Both the position numbers and the translations under genes were made by a program. DNA of 61,220 bases from an uncultured Burkholderiales bacterium. GTDB taxonomy: Bacteria > Pseudomonadota > Gammaproteobacteria > Burkholderiales > Casimicrobiaceae. Positions 27,251-37,345 of the stretch are shown here, in pieces (the first letter of the stretch is position 1; each line of letters opens with the position of its first letter). The stretch is taken from positions 1 to 61,220 of the forward strand of contig CALDYQ010000003.1 in the NCBI GenBank assembly GCA_937944385.1. Reading direction: 5' to 3'. The notes beneath the pieces were generated by a model. The model was not told the origin of the DNA and did no database searches. It saw only the letters and a program-made list of their open reading frames with translations.

Positions 27251-28459
27251 ATGAATCCCTACCTCGCCGACCTGAACGAATTCACGTTCACCCGCCTTGC
27301 ACGCCTGCTCGCCGGCAACCGCCCTCCGGCAGAGCTCGCCCCGATCGACCTCTCGATCGGTGAGCCGAAGCATCCGACGCCGACGTTCATCCGCGAGGCG
27401 TTGGCGCAAGCATCTGCCGGCTTGGCGCACTACCCGCCGACCAAGGGCAGTGATGCTTTGCGGGGGGCGATTGCGACATGGCTCACCCGACGGTTTGATT
27501 TGCCCAGCCTGGATCCCGCAACCCAGGTTCTGCCGGTTCTCGGGAGCAAGGAAGCGCTCTACAGTTTCACGCAGCTCGTAGTCGACCCCCGCCGCCCGCG
27601 GCCCACCGTGGTCATGCCCAATCCGCTCTACATGGTCTACGAGGGGGCCGCGACACTGTGTGGAGCACGCCCGTATTTCGTCAACCGCCGGCCCGAGGGC
27701 GGACATGCCTGGGATGAGGTACCGGATTCAGTGTGGGCGGACACGCAGCTCGTCATCGTCTGCTCACCCGACAACCCGACCGGGGACATCACCCCGCACG
27801 CCACATGGCAGCGGCTGTTCGAGCTGGCCGACCGGCTTGGCTTCGTCATCGTGGCCGACGAGTGTTACAGCGAGATTTACTTCGACGAGTCCGCGCGCCC
27901 CACAGGAGCCCTGCAGGTTGCGCAAGAACTTGGGCGAAGTGACTTCCGCAACCTGATCAGCACCGGCTCGCTGTCCAAGCGATCGAATGCACCGGGGCTC
28001 CGCTCCGGCTATGTCGCGGGCGATGCCCGCTGGATCGCGGCCTTCCTGAAGCTCCGGGCGTTCAACGGCTCGGCCATGTCAGCCACGGTCGCCGCGGCGA
28101 GCATCGCTGCGTGGAATGACGAAGCCCATGTGATTGCGAACCGCGAGGCCTACGCACGTAAATTTCGCGAGTTGACGCCCCGCCTGAGCGGCCTACTTGG
28201 CGTGACGCACCCCAAGGCGGCCTTCTACTGGTGGGCGCGCATCCCGAGCGCGTGGGGCGACGACGACGAAGCCTTCACGCGCTCGTTACATGAGGCGACC
28301 GGCGTGACCGTCATCCCCGGCAGCTACCTGTCGCGTACCGCGGCCAATGGCATCAATCCTGGCCGCGGTCACGTCAGAATCGCACTTGTCCCTGAATTCG
28401 ACGTCTGCGCCGAGGCTGTCGACCGCATCGCCGGCTTCGTCACGGCGAGTGGACACTGA
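27251..28459 (+). CDS. dapC: N-succinyldiaminopimelate aminotransferase
   Basis: 402 aa, a PLP-dependent class I/II aminotransferase. It converts N-succinyl-2-amino-6-ketopimelate in the lysine/diaminopimelate pathway. Seen are [11 protein letters not shown] near the N-terminus, [19 protein letters not shown] and the PLP Lys in [18 protein letters not shown]. The SKRSN form and the adjacent dapD gene support DapC over other aminotransferases. The start is ATG at 27251, before [10 protein letters not shown]. It is followed 20 bases later by dapD. Confidence 0.93.
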   Translation: MNPYLADLNEFTFTRLARLLAGNRPPAELAPIDLSIGEPKHPTPTFIREALAQASAGLAHYPPTKGSDALRGAIATWLTRRFDLPSLDPATQVLPVLGSKEALYSFTQLVVDPRRPRPTVVMPNPLYMVYEGAATLCGARPYFVNRRPEGGHAWDEVPDSVWADTQLVIVCSPDNPTGDITPHATWQRLFELADRLGFVIVADECYSEIYFDESARPTGALQVAQELGRSDFRNLISTGSLSKRSNAPGLRSGYVAGDARWIAAFLKLRAFNGSAMSATVAAASIAAWNDEAHVIANREAYARKFRELTPRLSGLLGVTHPKAAFYWWARIPSAWGDDDEAFTRSLHEATGVTVIPGSYLSRTAANGINPGRGHVRIALVPEFDVCAEAVDRIAGFVTASGH

Positions 28460-28479
28460 ATCCATCCTTCCCATCGATC

Positions 28480-29304
28480 ATGACCTCTTCCCTGCAAAAC
28501 CTCATTGACGCCGCCTGGGAGCAGCGTACCGAACTGTCCCCGAAATCGCACCCGAAGGACCTCTTCGAGGCCGTCGAAACCGTGATCCGGGAATTGAACA
28601 AGGGTCGCCTGCGCGTGGCCGAGAAAATCGAAGGCCAGTGGGTCACCCACCAATGGATCAAGAAGGCGGTGTTGCTCTCCTTCCGGCTGCGCGACAACGA
28701 GCCCGTGACCGCCGGCGACCTCGCATTTTTCGACAAGGTTCCGACCAAGTTCGCCCACCTCGATGCCGAACAGATGAGGGCGAGCGGCGTGCGTGTCGTG
28801 CCTCCGGCCGTCGCTCGCCGAGGCGCCTACATCGCGCGCAACGTGGTGCTCATGCCGTCCTACGTCAACATCGGCGCCTACGTCGATGAAGGCACGATGG
28901 TGGACACCTGGGCCACGGTGGGCTCCTGTGCCCAGATCGGCAAGAACGTGCACCTCTCGGGGGGCGTTGGCATCGGCGGCGTGCTTGAACCCCTGCAGGC
29001 CAGTCCGACGATCATCGAAGACAACTGCTTCATCGGTGCCCGATCCGAGGTGGTCGAAGGCGTGATCGTCGAGGAGAACTCGGTGCTCGGCATGGGGGTC
29101 TACATCGGCCAGAGCACCAAGATCTACAACCGCGCAACCGGCGAGGTGACCTACGGACGGGTGCCAGCCGGCTCCGTCGTGGTCGCCGGCTCGCTGCCCT
29201 CGTCAGATGGCCGCTACAGCCTCTACTGCGCGGTGATCGTCAAGCAAGTCGATGCGAAGACACGCAGCAAGACAGGCATCAACGAACTCCTGCGCGGCGA
29301 CTGA
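28480..29304 (+). CDS. dapD: 2,3,4,5-tetrahydropyridine-2,6-dicarboxylate N-succinyltransferase
   Basis: 274 aa, the normal length. It makes N-succinyl-2-amino-6-ketopimelate from succinyl-CoA and tetrahydrodipicolinate. The middle and C-terminal parts are a left-handed beta helix with hexapeptide repeats ([30 protein letters not shown]). The helical N-terminal domain includes [14 protein letters not shown]. It works on the product side that feeds DapC, the gene just upstream. The start is ATG at 28480. Confidence 0.97.
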   Translation: MTSSLQNLIDAAWEQRTELSPKSHPKDLFEAVETVIRELNKGRLRVAEKIEGQWVTHQWIKKAVLLSFRLRDNEPVTAGDLAFFDKVPTKFAHLDAEQMRASGVRVVPPAVARRGAYIARNVVLMPSYVNIGAYVDEGTMVDTWATVGSCAQIGKNVHLSGGVGIGGVLEPLQASPTIIEDNCFIGARSEVVEGVIVEENSVLGMGVYIGQSTKIYNRATGEVTYGRVPAGSVVVAGSLPSSDGRYSLYCAVIVKQVDAKTRSKTGINELLRGD

Positions 29305-29320
29305 GCCCCCCTTACGCCCC

Positions 29321-30109
29321 ATGTCCGTACAGATCAAGACCCCGGAAGACATCGAAGCCATGCGACGGGTCGGCCGGAAGACAGCCGAGATCCTTGACTT
29401 CATCACGCCGTACGTGAAGCCGGGCGTGACCACCGAGGAGCTCGACCAACTCTGCGCGGAATTCGTCACCAAGGTCCAGGGCGGCTACTCGCCCAACCTC
29501 AACTACTCGCCCCCGGGACATCGCCCCTTCCCAAAGTCGATCTGCACTTCGCCCAACCATGTCGTCTGCCATGGCATTCCGGGCCCAAAAAAACTCAAGG
29601 ACGGCGACATCCTCAACATCGATGTCGCGATGGTGCTCGACGGATATTACGGCGATACGAGTCGGATGTTCATGGTGGGTAAGCCCACGATCCAGGGCAA
29701 GCGTCTAGTCGAGGTAACTTACGAGGCCATGTGGCGCGGCATCCGTGCGGTTCGGCCTGGGGCGACGCTCGGCGATATCGGGCACGCGATCCAGAGCTTC
29801 GTCGAGCCGTTGGGCTACTCGGTCGTGCGGGAGTTCTGCGGTCACGGCATCGGCAAGCGCTACCACGAGGAGCCGCAGGTGATGCACTACGGCAAGCCGG
29901 GCACCGGTCTCACGCTCGTTCCGGGCATGATGTTCACCATCGAGCCGATGATCAACGCCGGCCGCGCCGGCATCCGAATACTCGCCGATGGCTGGACGGC
30001 GGTCACGGCCGACCACAGCCTCTCGGCGCAGTGGGAGCACACGGTGCTCGTGACTGAGACGGGCTTCGAAGTCACCACCCTCTCGGACGGCGCGCCGCCG
30101 CCCCCCTGA
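29321..30109 (+). CDS. map: Type I methionine aminopeptidase
   Basis: 262 aa. Removes the N-terminal Met from new proteins. The pita-bread fold has the five metal ligands: ILNIDVAMVLDGYYGDTSRMF holds two Asp (the run is spread over about residues 96-116), GHGIGKRYHE a His, FTIEPM a Glu and SAQWEHTVLVT a Glu. The HGIPGPKKLKDGD segment is typical of type I. The start is ATG at 29321. It comes 16 bases after dapD and 13 bases before glnD; map-glnD is a common proteobacterial pair. Confidence 0.96.
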   Translation: MSVQIKTPEDIEAMRRVGRKTAEILDFITPYVKPGVTTEELDQLCAEFVTKVQGGYSPNLNYSPPGHRPFPKSICTSPNHVVCHGIPGPKKLKDGDILNIDVAMVLDGYYGDTSRMFMVGKPTIQGKRLVEVTYEAMWRGIRAVRPGATLGDIGHAIQSFVEPLGYSVVREFCGHGIGKRYHEEPQVMHYGKPGTGLTLVPGMMFTIEPMINAGRAGIRILADGWTAVTADHSLSAQWEHTVLVTETGFEVTTLSDGAPPPP

Positions 30110-30122
30110 ACGCTCGCCGGCG

Positions 30123-32669
30123 ATGACGAGTGCCCTCGCAGCGATGCGCTCGGCGCATCGCGAGAGTGTCCAAGCCGTGTTTGCGGGCGGCGTGGACGCT
30201 CAGACCACGAACGAGTGCCTCATCCGCCACGCTCAGCAGGTCGACCGGCTGCTCGCCGATCGCTGGACGGCCAGCGGGCTCGCCTCTCATGGGCTTGCCC
30301 TGCTCGCCGTGGGCGGCTACGGTCGCGGCGAGTTGTTCCCGCACTCCGACGTGGACATCATGATCCTTCACGGTGATGCGCCTCCACCGTCGGAGCCCAT
30401 CGAGCAGTTTCTCGGTGACGCCTGGGACCTGGGGCTGGATCTTGGGCACAGCGTGCGAAGCGTCGAGGAGACGCTGGCCCAGTCTGCTGCCGATGTGACC
30501 GTCGCCACCGCGCTCCTCGAGCGCCGCGTGCTCACCGGCGACACTGACCTCGTCGAGACGCTGGATCGCGCGTGGGCCGCGCACTTCGATCCCGGCCACT
30601 TTGTGAAGGCCAAGCTGTTCGAGCAACAGCAGCGACACCTGAGGTTCGAGGATACGGCATACAACCTCGAGCCCAACATCAAGGAGAGCCCGGGCGGGCT
30701 GCGCGATGCGCAGATGGTGATCTGGATCGCCCGAGCGCTCGGCCGCGGTGACGATTTTCCGAGCCTCGTGCGCGCAAGGCTCCTGACGCCTGCGGAGGAT
30801 CGGGATCTTGCTCAAGCCATCGACCACCTGCGGTTCCTGCGCACTCGGTTGCACCTGCTCGCCGGTCGACGCGAGGATCGGCTCGTGTTCGAGCTTCAGG
30901 CTCGACTCGCCGCGGCCCTTGGCCTCGCCGAGGAGCGGGGGCTGCGCCCCAGCGAAGTGCTCATGCAGCGCTACTACCAGGCCGCGCGTCGAATCAAGCT
31001 GTTCAATGAAATCCTGCTCGACGCGCTGACCACGACGGGGGGCGCCCGACGCGTCGCACTGCCCGGCACGCGCTTTGCCCAGCGCGGCGACCGGCTCGAT
31101 GTAGCACAGGACGAAACGCGGCTCGATGCGGAGGATGTGCTTGCAGCCTATCGCCTGCTCTACCGCGATCGCCAGTACCGACGCTTCACCCCGGCACTCC
31201 GGCGCGCGATCATGCGTGCCGTCGCCGAACTGCCGCCCGAGGCGTTCACGGCTCGCGCGGTCAGCGACCGTCTGCTCGCCGCGCTGCGGGCAGATGACGG
31301 CGTGTATCACGCGTTGCGCGACATGAATGAACTCGGCGTGCTCGGACGGCTGATCCCGCCTTGGGAAGCCATCGTCGGGCAAATGCAGCACGACCTGTTC
31401 CACGTCTACACAGTCGATCAGCACATCCTGATGGTGCTTCGCAACATGCGCCGGTTCGTGGACCCTGTGCATGCGCATGAATACCCCCTGTGCAGCCAAC
31501 TCATCACCGAGTTCCCCGAGCGCGAGGTGCTTTATCTCGCCTGTCTGTTCCACGACATCGCCAAGGGACGGGGCGGGGATCACTCGGAGCTTGGCCAGCG
31601 CGATGCACTGGCCTTCTGCGCCCACCTCGGGCTCGCTCCTGCCAGTGCAGAACTGGTCGGTTGGCTGGTCGAGCACCACCTCCGGATGTCGAGCGTGGCC
31701 CAGAAGCGGGACATCACCGACCCGGCCGTGGTGCGCGAGTTCGCACAGCTCTGCGGTACCGAGCGTCGCCTGGTCGCGCTCTACCTGCTCACCGTGGCCG
31801 ACGTGCGCGGTACGAGTCCGAAGGTCTGGAACAGCTGGAAAGCTCGGCTGCTCGAGCAGCTGTTCCTCTCGGCACGTGCCTGGCTGAGACAGGGCGCTCG
31901 CGAGGCCAGCGATTTCGATCTGCTGGCCGACCGCCTGATCGAGGCGCGACGCCTACTTTCGCTGCAGGCCATCGAGCCCGAACAGGCCGAGCCACTCTGG
32001 AGAACACTTGATTCGGTCTACCTGCAGCGCCACAGTGCCGACGAGATCGCCTGGCATGCGCGGCACCTGCACTGGCGGGTCGAGTCGCCCTCCCCGGTGG
32101 TCTGCAGCCGGCTCCTGCCCAACAGCGAGGGCGTGCAGGTCTTCGCCTATCTCCGGGATGCACCCAACCTGTTTCTTCGCGCCGTCAAGGTTCTTGCTCG
32201 CCTCGGCTTTTCGGTCGTCGATGCACGAATCCACACCTCGAAGCGGGGCTACGCACTCGATACCTTCACGCTCATCCAGCAGTCGGCGGCGGCACCTGCC
32301 TACCGCGACATCGCGCCGATTCTCGAACACGATCTGAGCGAAGCGCTGAGCCGGAACGATGACACCCCCTTGCCCACTCTGGGCCGCACGACGCGGCAGC
32401 AACGTCACCTGTCGATGGCGCCTCGCATTGAAATCACCCCCGGGGAATCGGGACAACGCTACACGCTTGAGCTCGTTGCGGCGGATCGGTCCGGGCTGCT
32501 CGCGCACGTCGCGAGCATGCTGGCCCGTCGCGGCATCTCGATTGAAACGGCACGCGTGAACACCCTCGGCGCTCGCGCCGAGGATGTGTTCGTCATTTCC
32601 GGTGGCCGGTTGGCCGAGGAATCGACCCGTATTGCGCTGGAGACGGAGCTCGCGGAAGCGCTGAGCTGA
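30123..32669 (+). CDS. glnD: Bifunctional uridylyltransferase/uridylyl-removing enzyme
   Basis: 848 aa. The nitrogen sensor that adds UMP to, or removes it from, PII proteins according to glutamine level. The N-terminal nucleotidyltransferase has GGYGRGELFPHSDVDIM at about 64-80. The HD domain with CLFHDIAKG at about 475 and GGDHSELG does the removal. Two C-terminal ACT domains (FSVVDARIHTSKRGYALDTF and RSGLLAHVASMLARRGIS) bind glutamine. The start is ATG at 30123. It is probably cotranscribed with map. Confidence 0.96.
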   Translation: MTSALAAMRSAHRESVQAVFAGGVDAQTTNECLIRHAQQVDRLLADRWTASGLASHGLALLAVGGYGRGELFPHSDVDIMILHGDAPPPSEPIEQFLGDAWDLGLDLGHSVRSVEETLAQSAADVTVATALLERRVLTGDTDLVETLDRAWAAHFDPGHFVKAKLFEQQQRHLRFEDTAYNLEPNIKESPGGLRDAQMVIWIARALGRGDDFPSLVRARLLTPAEDRDLAQAIDHLRFLRTRLHLLAGRREDRLVFELQARLAAALGLAEERGLRPSEVLMQRYYQAARRIKLFNEILLDALTTTGGARRVALPGTRFAQRGDRLDVAQDETRLDAEDVLAAYRLLYRDRQYRRFTPALRRAIMRAVAELPPEAFTARAVSDRLLAALRADDGVYHALRDMNELGVLGRLIPPWEAIVGQMQHDLFHVYTVDQHILMVLRNMRRFVDPVHAHEYPLCSQLITEFPEREVLYLACLFHDIAKGRGGDHSELGQRDALAFCAHLGLAPASAELVGWLVEHHLRMSSVAQKRDITDPAVVREFAQLCGTERRLVALYLLTVADVRGTSPKVWNSWKARLLEQLFLSARAWLRQGAREASDFDLLADRLIEARRLLSLQAIEPEQAEPLWRTLDSVYLQRHSADEIAWHARHLHWRVESPSPVVCSRLLPNSEGVQVFAYLRDAPNLFLRAVKVLARLGFSVVDARIHTSKRGYALDTFTLIQQSAAAPAYRDIAPILEHDLSEALSRNDDTPLPTLGRTTRQQRHLSMAPRIEITPGESGQRYTLELVAADRSGLLAHVASMLARRGISIETARVNTLGARAEDVFVISGGRLAEESTRIALETELAEALS

Positions 32670-32681
32670 CCCGTCGACCCC

Positions 32682-33218
32682 TTACTGCGTCGCCCACTCC
32701 GGAAACAGCGTCGTCGTGAAGCCGAATCGACGGAGATCATCGATGCGCATCGGGTAGAGGATGCCGTCGAGGTGATCGCATTCGTGCTGAACTACACGCG
32801 CGTGAAAGCCTTCCACGGTGCGATCGATGGCGTGGCCCGCGCTGTCGCGACCGGTGTAGCGGATGCGCGAGAAGCGCTTCACTTCGCCACGGAGTCCCGG
32901 TACGGAAAGACAGCCTTCCCAGCCCGCCTCGCGCGCATCGTCCAAGGGCTCGATCACGGGGTTGCAGAGAACCGTGTAGGGGATCTCGGGCGCGTCGGGA
33001 TAGCGCGGATTCCGGCCCGTTCCGCCGAAGATGACCACGCGCAGGTCGCAACCGATCTGCGGTGCCGCGATGCCTGCCCCGCTCTCGGCGCGCATCGTGT
33101 CGATCAGGTCGGTGACGAGGTTCGCCAGTTCTTCCGAGCCGAATAGCGCCTCGGGCACCGGTTGCGCAATGCGAAGCAGACGCGCATCCCCCATTCGGAG
33201 CACGGCGCGCGCCGTCAT
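32682..33218 (-). CDS. def: Peptide deformylase
   Basis: 178 aa. Removes the formyl group from initiator Met. All three family motifs are present: GIAAPQIG at about 50, EGCLSVPG at about 95 and QHECDHLDG at about 139-147 (HExxH form with Cys and two His as metal ligands). The start is ATG at 33218, overlapping the stop of the phosphorylase gene upstream in an ATGA arrangement. It is not next to fmt, so it may be a second copy; the genome would have to be checked. It converges on glnD. Confidence 0.95.
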   Translation of the reverse strand: MTARAVLRMGDARLLRIAQPVPEALFGSEELANLVTDLIDTMRAESGAGIAAPQIGCDLRVVIFGGTGRNPRYPDAPEIPYTVLCNPVIEPLDDAREAGWEGCLSVPGLRGEVKRFSRIRYTGRDSAGHAIDRTVEGFHARVVQHECDHLDGILYPMRIDDLRRFGFTTTLFPEWATQ

Positions 33219-33958
33219 GTCGACTCTCCAGCCAGCGCGAGGATCACCCGTCGCACCCGCTCCACGCAGCCGACGATCGTGCGATCGATCGCCGCCAGAT
33301 CGATCGCGCTGGCGCTGTCGCCTAGGCCCGCCGCCCAGTTGACGACGAAACACAGGTGGGCGTAGGGCAGTTCCAACTCCCGCGCAAGCACGGCCTCTGG
33401 CATACCGGTCATGCCCACGAGTGTTGCCCCATCCTGCCGGAGCCGGATGATCTCGGCTGCGGTCTCGAGCCGCGGCCCCTGAGTCGCCGCGTACACACCC
33501 CGGTCGAGCACCGCCTCGCCCACGGTGGCCGCCGCGTCGAGCAGCCTCCGGCGCAGCGATGCGTCGTAGGGCTCGGTGAAATCGACGTGTCGCACCACGC
33601 GATCGGCACCGTCGAAAAACGTCGCCTCACGGCCATGGGTGTAGTCGAGGATTTGATGCGGCACGGCGATGACGCCTGGCACGGCGTCCGGTGCGATGCC
33701 ACCGACGGAGGCCAAGGCCACGATCGCGGTTGCACCAGCCTCCTTGAGCGCATAAATGTTGGCTCGGTAGTTGATCCGATGCGGAGGCAAGACGTGTCCT
33801 GAGCCGTGTCGCGCCAGAAAGAGCGTTTTCTGACCGGCCACGCTGGCCACGACGATGGGTGCAGAAGGGTCCCCGTAAGGCGTGCGAATGATGCGACGAC
33901 GCCGATCGGGCAAATCGAACAGTTGTCCGACGCCGCTGCCGCCAATGATTGCAAGCAT
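33215..33958 (-). CDS. S-methyl-5'-thioinosine phosphorylase (MTAP/PNP family)
   Basis: 247 aa. Cleaves methylthioinosine with phosphate to hypoxanthine and methylthioribose 1-phosphate. Family marks are IIGGSGVG at the start, [18 protein letters not shown] (phosphate site), SVGGI and [12 protein letters not shown]. The base-binding stretch reads CFVVNWAAG with Asn where adenine-specific MTAP enzymes have Asp. Asn favours a 6-oxopurine, which is why I prefer methylthioinosine. This fits with mtaD at 23442. The start is ATG at 33958, and the def start overlaps its stop. Confidence 0.85.
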   Translation of the reverse strand: MLAIIGGSGVGQLFDLPDRRRRIIRTPYGDPSAPIVVASVAGQKTLFLARHGSGHVLPPHRINYRANIYALKEAGATAIVALASVGGIAPDAVPGVIAVPHQILDYTHGREATFFDGADRVVRHVDFTEPYDASLRRRLLDAAATVGEAVLDRGVYAATQGPRLETAAEIIRLRQDGATLVGMTGMPEAVLARELELPYAHLCFVVNWAAGLGDSASAIDLAAIDRTIVGCVERVRRVILALAGEST

Positions 33959-34103
33959 GCGCTAAAGGCAATGGTGGTTGAGATGAGAACGGTATCTCGA
34001 TGAACGACGCAGCGGGCAGAACACTGATCCGCACGCAGTTTTGCACGATTTGCGTTCCTCTATATTCTCGCAGTTCGCCAGCACGTCCTTGGCCTCGCGC
34101 ATC

Positions 34104-35246
34104 ATGTTCATCACTAGGCTCCTCACCCTCATGGCGGACCGACAGGCCTCCGACCTGTTCATCGCCGCCGGCACGCCAATCCATATGAAGGTGAACAACG
34201 AGACCCTGCCGGTCAGCACGCAGGTCATCGACGCCGAGACGAGCAAGAGCATCGTCTACGAAATGTTGAGCCCCGAGCAGATCGACGAATTCGAGCGCGA
34301 GCGGGAACTCAACTTCTCGCATATCGAGCCGCAACTCGGGAATTTCCGCGTCAACGTGCTCCGGCAGCGCGGCTCGGTTTCCTGCGTGATCCGCTACGTG
34401 CGGAGCACGATCCCGCCGTTCCAGAGCCTCAACCTGCCGCCGGTACTACTGGAACTCGCGCTCGAGCGGCGCGGCCTGATCCTCGTGGTCGGCTCGACCG
34501 GCAGCGGCAAGTCGACCACGTTGGCCTCGATGATCGATCACCGCAACACGACGACCACGGGTCACATCCTCACCATTGAGGATCCAATCGAATACCTGAT
34601 CCGGCACAAGCGATGCGTCGTCAACCAGCGCGAGGTCGGCCACGATACGCTGAGTTACGAAAACGCCCTGCAGAACGCGCTGCGCGAAGCGCCCGATCTG
34701 CTATTGATCGGCGAGATCCGGAGCCGCGAGACCATGCAGCATGCGCTGACCCATGCGCTGACCGGAAACCTTTGCATGAGCACGCTCCACGCCACCAATG
34801 CCTACCACGCATTGTCGCGAATACTCACGATGTATCCGCAAGAGGCGCGCTCAGGTCTGCTTTCCGACCTCGCCTATGGCCTCAAAGCCATCATCGGCCA
34901 GCGCCTCGTGCGTACGACGAGGGGTACACTGCAACCCGCCGTGGAAGTGCTCATCAATACCAAGCTCATCTCCGAGCACATCGCCAATGGCGAACTGCAC
35001 AAAGTCAAGGAAGCGATGGAGCAGTCGCTGTCGGCCGGCTCGTGCACCTTCGAGCAGGCGCTAGCCCGCCTATATCTGGCCGGCACGGTGACGTATGAAG
35101 ACGCTCTTGCGGTAGCCGACTCGCCGACCAATCTCGCGTGGCTCATCAATCAGTCCCAGGTGAACGAGGCGAACAAACGCGAGCGCCGCGCCACGAAGGC
35201 CGATTTCGAAGGCTTCGAACTCAGCCGATCTGGCGACCACAGATGA
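34104..35246 (+). CDS. pilU: PilU-type twitching motility ATPase
   Basis: 380 aa. Hexameric ATPase of the PilT/PilU family that helps retract type IV pili. Seen are the N-terminal MADRQASDLFIAAG, Walker A GSTGSGKSTT at about 130, the Asp box TIEDPIEYL, Walker B LLLIGEIRS and the His box STLHATNAYHAL. The SHIEPQLGNFRVNVLRQRGSV stretch and a charged C-terminal extension point to PilU. The start is ATG at 34104 (MFITRLLTLMA). No pilT or other pilus gene is adjacent. prmB follows 30 bases later. Confidence 0.9.
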   Translation: MFITRLLTLMADRQASDLFIAAGTPIHMKVNNETLPVSTQVIDAETSKSIVYEMLSPEQIDEFERERELNFSHIEPQLGNFRVNVLRQRGSVSCVIRYVRSTIPPFQSLNLPPVLLELALERRGLILVVGSTGSGKSTTLASMIDHRNTTTTGHILTIEDPIEYLIRHKRCVVNQREVGHDTLSYENALQNALREAPDLLLIGEIRSRETMQHALTHALTGNLCMSTLHATNAYHALSRILTMYPQEARSGLLSDLAYGLKAIIGQRLVRTTRGTLQPAVEVLINTKLISEHIANGELHKVKEAMEQSLSAGSCTFEQALARLYLAGTVTYEDALAVADSPTNLAWLINQSQVNEANKRERRATKADFEGFELSRSGDHR

Positions 35247-35276
35247 CGGAGCCCCCGGGAACACAAGGATAGTCAC

Positions 35277-36200
35277 GTGACGCTTGCCGATGACGCGCAG
35301 TCCCTCGCTCGGATCGGCGCGGGCACACCTCCCGAAGACCTGCTGACCGTGCTCGACTGGTGGCGATTTGCGGTCAGCGAACTCACCCGTGCAGGCGCCG
35401 CGTTTGGTCAGGGTACCGTCTCTGCAACCGATGATGCGGCGTTTCTCGTTCTCGGTGGGCTGGATCTGCCCCTCGGGGATATCGAACCGTTTGCCCATGC
35501 GCGCCTGACACCAGCTGAGCGGGCGCATCTGCATGCGCTACTCGCCGCCCGAACCCGTCAGCGCAAGCCGACCGCCTACGTGCTCGGGTTCACGGAACTC
35601 GTGGGGCAGCGGTTCCGCGTCGATCCGAACGTGCTCATTCCCCGTTCCTATTTGGCGGAACTCGTCGTCGACGATGCACCGCCATGGCTAGAAGGTCCAC
35701 CGGAACGGATCCTCGACATGTGTACCGGGTCGGGTTGTCTCGCCATCCTTGCCGCGCAGGTCTTCCCTGACGCTCATGTGATCGCAGTCGATCTCTCCCC
35801 AGAAGCGCTCGCCGTCGCGCGCGAAAATGTCCAACTCCACAGCCTCGAGAACCGGATTTCACTCCGGCAAGGCGACGGCTTGAGTGCGGTCCGCGGCGAG
35901 CGCTTCGATCTCATTCTGTGCAACCCGCCCTACGTGACCACCGCCAGCATGGACGCGCTGCCACCCGAGTTCCGCTGGGAGCCCGCGCTCGCCTTGGCCG
36001 CCGGTGAGGACGGCAACGCTTTCCTGCGCCACTTCCTTCCCGCACTGCCCGCGCATCTCACCGCGCGCGGCGTGACCCTCGTCGATGTCGGCCACAACCG
36101 CAGGCTTGTCGAAGCGGCATTTCCCGACCTGCCGTTCACGTGGCTCGCCACCGAGGGCGCCGAGGACGGTGTCTTCCTGCTCAGGCGAGGTGATCTCTGA
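35277..36200 (+). CDS. prmB: 50S ribosomal protein L3 glutamine methyltransferase
   Basis: 307 aa. Uses S-adenosylmethionine to methylate a glutamine of ribosomal protein L3. The N-terminal helical domain is followed by a Rossmann methyltransferase with DMCTGSGCLAILAA (motif I) and the LILCNPPYVT motif that holds the substrate Gln. The order RKPTAYVLGFTELVGQRFRV and VLIPRSYLAEL is typical of PrmB and distinguishes it from PrmC. The start is GTG at 35277. Its stop overlaps the next ATG (TGATG). Confidence 0.94.
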   Translation: MTLADDAQSLARIGAGTPPEDLLTVLDWWRFAVSELTRAGAAFGQGTVSATDDAAFLVLGGLDLPLGDIEPFAHARLTPAERAHLHALLAARTRQRKPTAYVLGFTELVGQRFRVDPNVLIPRSYLAELVVDDAPPWLEGPPERILDMCTGSGCLAILAAQVFPDAHVIAVDLSPEALAVARENVQLHSLENRISLRQGDGLSAVRGERFDLILCNPPYVTTASMDALPPEFRWEPALALAAGEDGNAFLRHFLPALPAHLTARGVTLVDVGHNRRLVEAAFPDLPFTWLATEGAEDGVFLLRRGDL

Positions 36201-37291
36201 TGGGACGCACACTCGCGCTCGTCGGCGGCGGACACGCGCACGTGGAGGTGCTTCGGCAGCTCGCCGAGAAGCCGATCAGCGATCTCGACGTCGCCCTTTT
36301 CGATCCGTCGCCATCGGTGTGGTACTCGGGCATGGTGCCGGGCGTCATCGCGGGCCATTACGAACCGGCAGAGGCCAAGGTCAATCTCTGGGCCCTCTGC
36401 CAGCGCGCACGGGTTCGCTTCTTCGAAACCTCGGTGACGCGGATCGATGCCCAGAACCAGCGCATCTACACCGCCCTAGGGGAGAAACATTTCTACGACA
36501 TGCTTTCGCTCAACATCGGCGGTGCAACACGTCAGCTGCCGATCATGGAGGGTGCCTTCGCGGTGCCGGTCAAGCCGATCGGCGGCTTGGTGGACATGGT
36601 GGAAGAGCGGTCGCAGTTGACCGTCTCGCACGCGAGGACGGCCGTCATCGGCGGCGGCGCGGCGGCCGTGGAAGTCGTGCTCGCTCTCGCACATCGATGG
36701 AGCAACCGCGAAGGGCAACTATCGATCATCAGCGACGGGCCACTCCTTGCGGGATTCCCGGCGTCCGCCCGCCGAGCTGCGCTTGCCGCCTGCGCACGCT
36801 ACCGCATCCAGGTCCGCGAAGGCCAGCGAGTGGTCCGCATAGAGCCTGGGCGCGTCTGCCTTGCTTCGGGCGATCCAATCGTGTCACACGTCGCGATCCT
36901 CGCCACCGGGCATGCAGCCCCGGAGCTGATTCGCACGAGCGGCCTGGAGATGGCCCGCGACGGTACGGTTGCAACCAACGAGTCGCTCCAGTCGGTCAAT
37001 CAGCCCAATGTGTTTGCCGTAGGCGACTGCGCCTCTGTCGTGGGCGGCCGTCATCCCAAATCTGGCGTGACCTCCGTTCGCCAGGGACGCGTGTTGCTCT
37101 CCTGTCTCGATGCCTACGCCCGGGGCCAGCCCCTGCCAAAGTGGCAATCGGGTACTGAAGCGCTGGCCTTGATCTCGCTGGGTGATCGGCGGGCGATTGC
37201 CGCGCGCAACGGTATCGCGCTCACAGGCGCGTGGGCGTGGCGTTGGAAGGACGCGATCGACCGGCGCTGGATCAAACGCTACGCAGTCTGA
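36200..37291 (+). CDS. Pyridine nucleotide-disulfide oxidoreductase-like FAD protein
   Basis: 363 aa. The N-terminus LALVGGGHAHVEVLRQL is the FAD-binding motif in the GGGHAH form seen in the family often fused or adjacent to selenophosphate synthetase SelD. A second Rossmann motif TAVIGGGAAAVEVVLAL begins at about 148, and the NVFAVGDCA FAD segment lies near 275. No redox-active CxxxxC pair is visible, so it resembles NDH-2/SQR-type proteins, not disulfide reductases. No selD is in the window. The start is ATG at 36200, overlapping the prmB stop. The substrate is unknown. Confidence 0.85.
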   Translation: MGRTLALVGGGHAHVEVLRQLAEKPISDLDVALFDPSPSVWYSGMVPGVIAGHYEPAEAKVNLWALCQRARVRFFETSVTRIDAQNQRIYTALGEKHFYDMLSLNIGGATRQLPIMEGAFAVPVKPIGGLVDMVEERSQLTVSHARTAVIGGGAAAVEVVLALAHRWSNREGQLSIISDGPLLAGFPASARRAALAACARYRIQVREGQRVVRIEPGRVCLASGDPIVSHVAILATGHAAPELIRTSGLEMARDGTVATNESLQSVNQPNVFAVGDCASVVGGRHPKSGVTSVRQGRVLLSCLDAYARGQPLPKWQSGTEALALISLGDRRAIAARNGIALTGAWAWRWKDAIDRRWIKRYAV

Positions 37292-37345
37292 CTGGGCCCC
37301 GCGGGCACCGACCCGCTGCGGGTCGCCGGAGAGGCGGGAGCCTTG

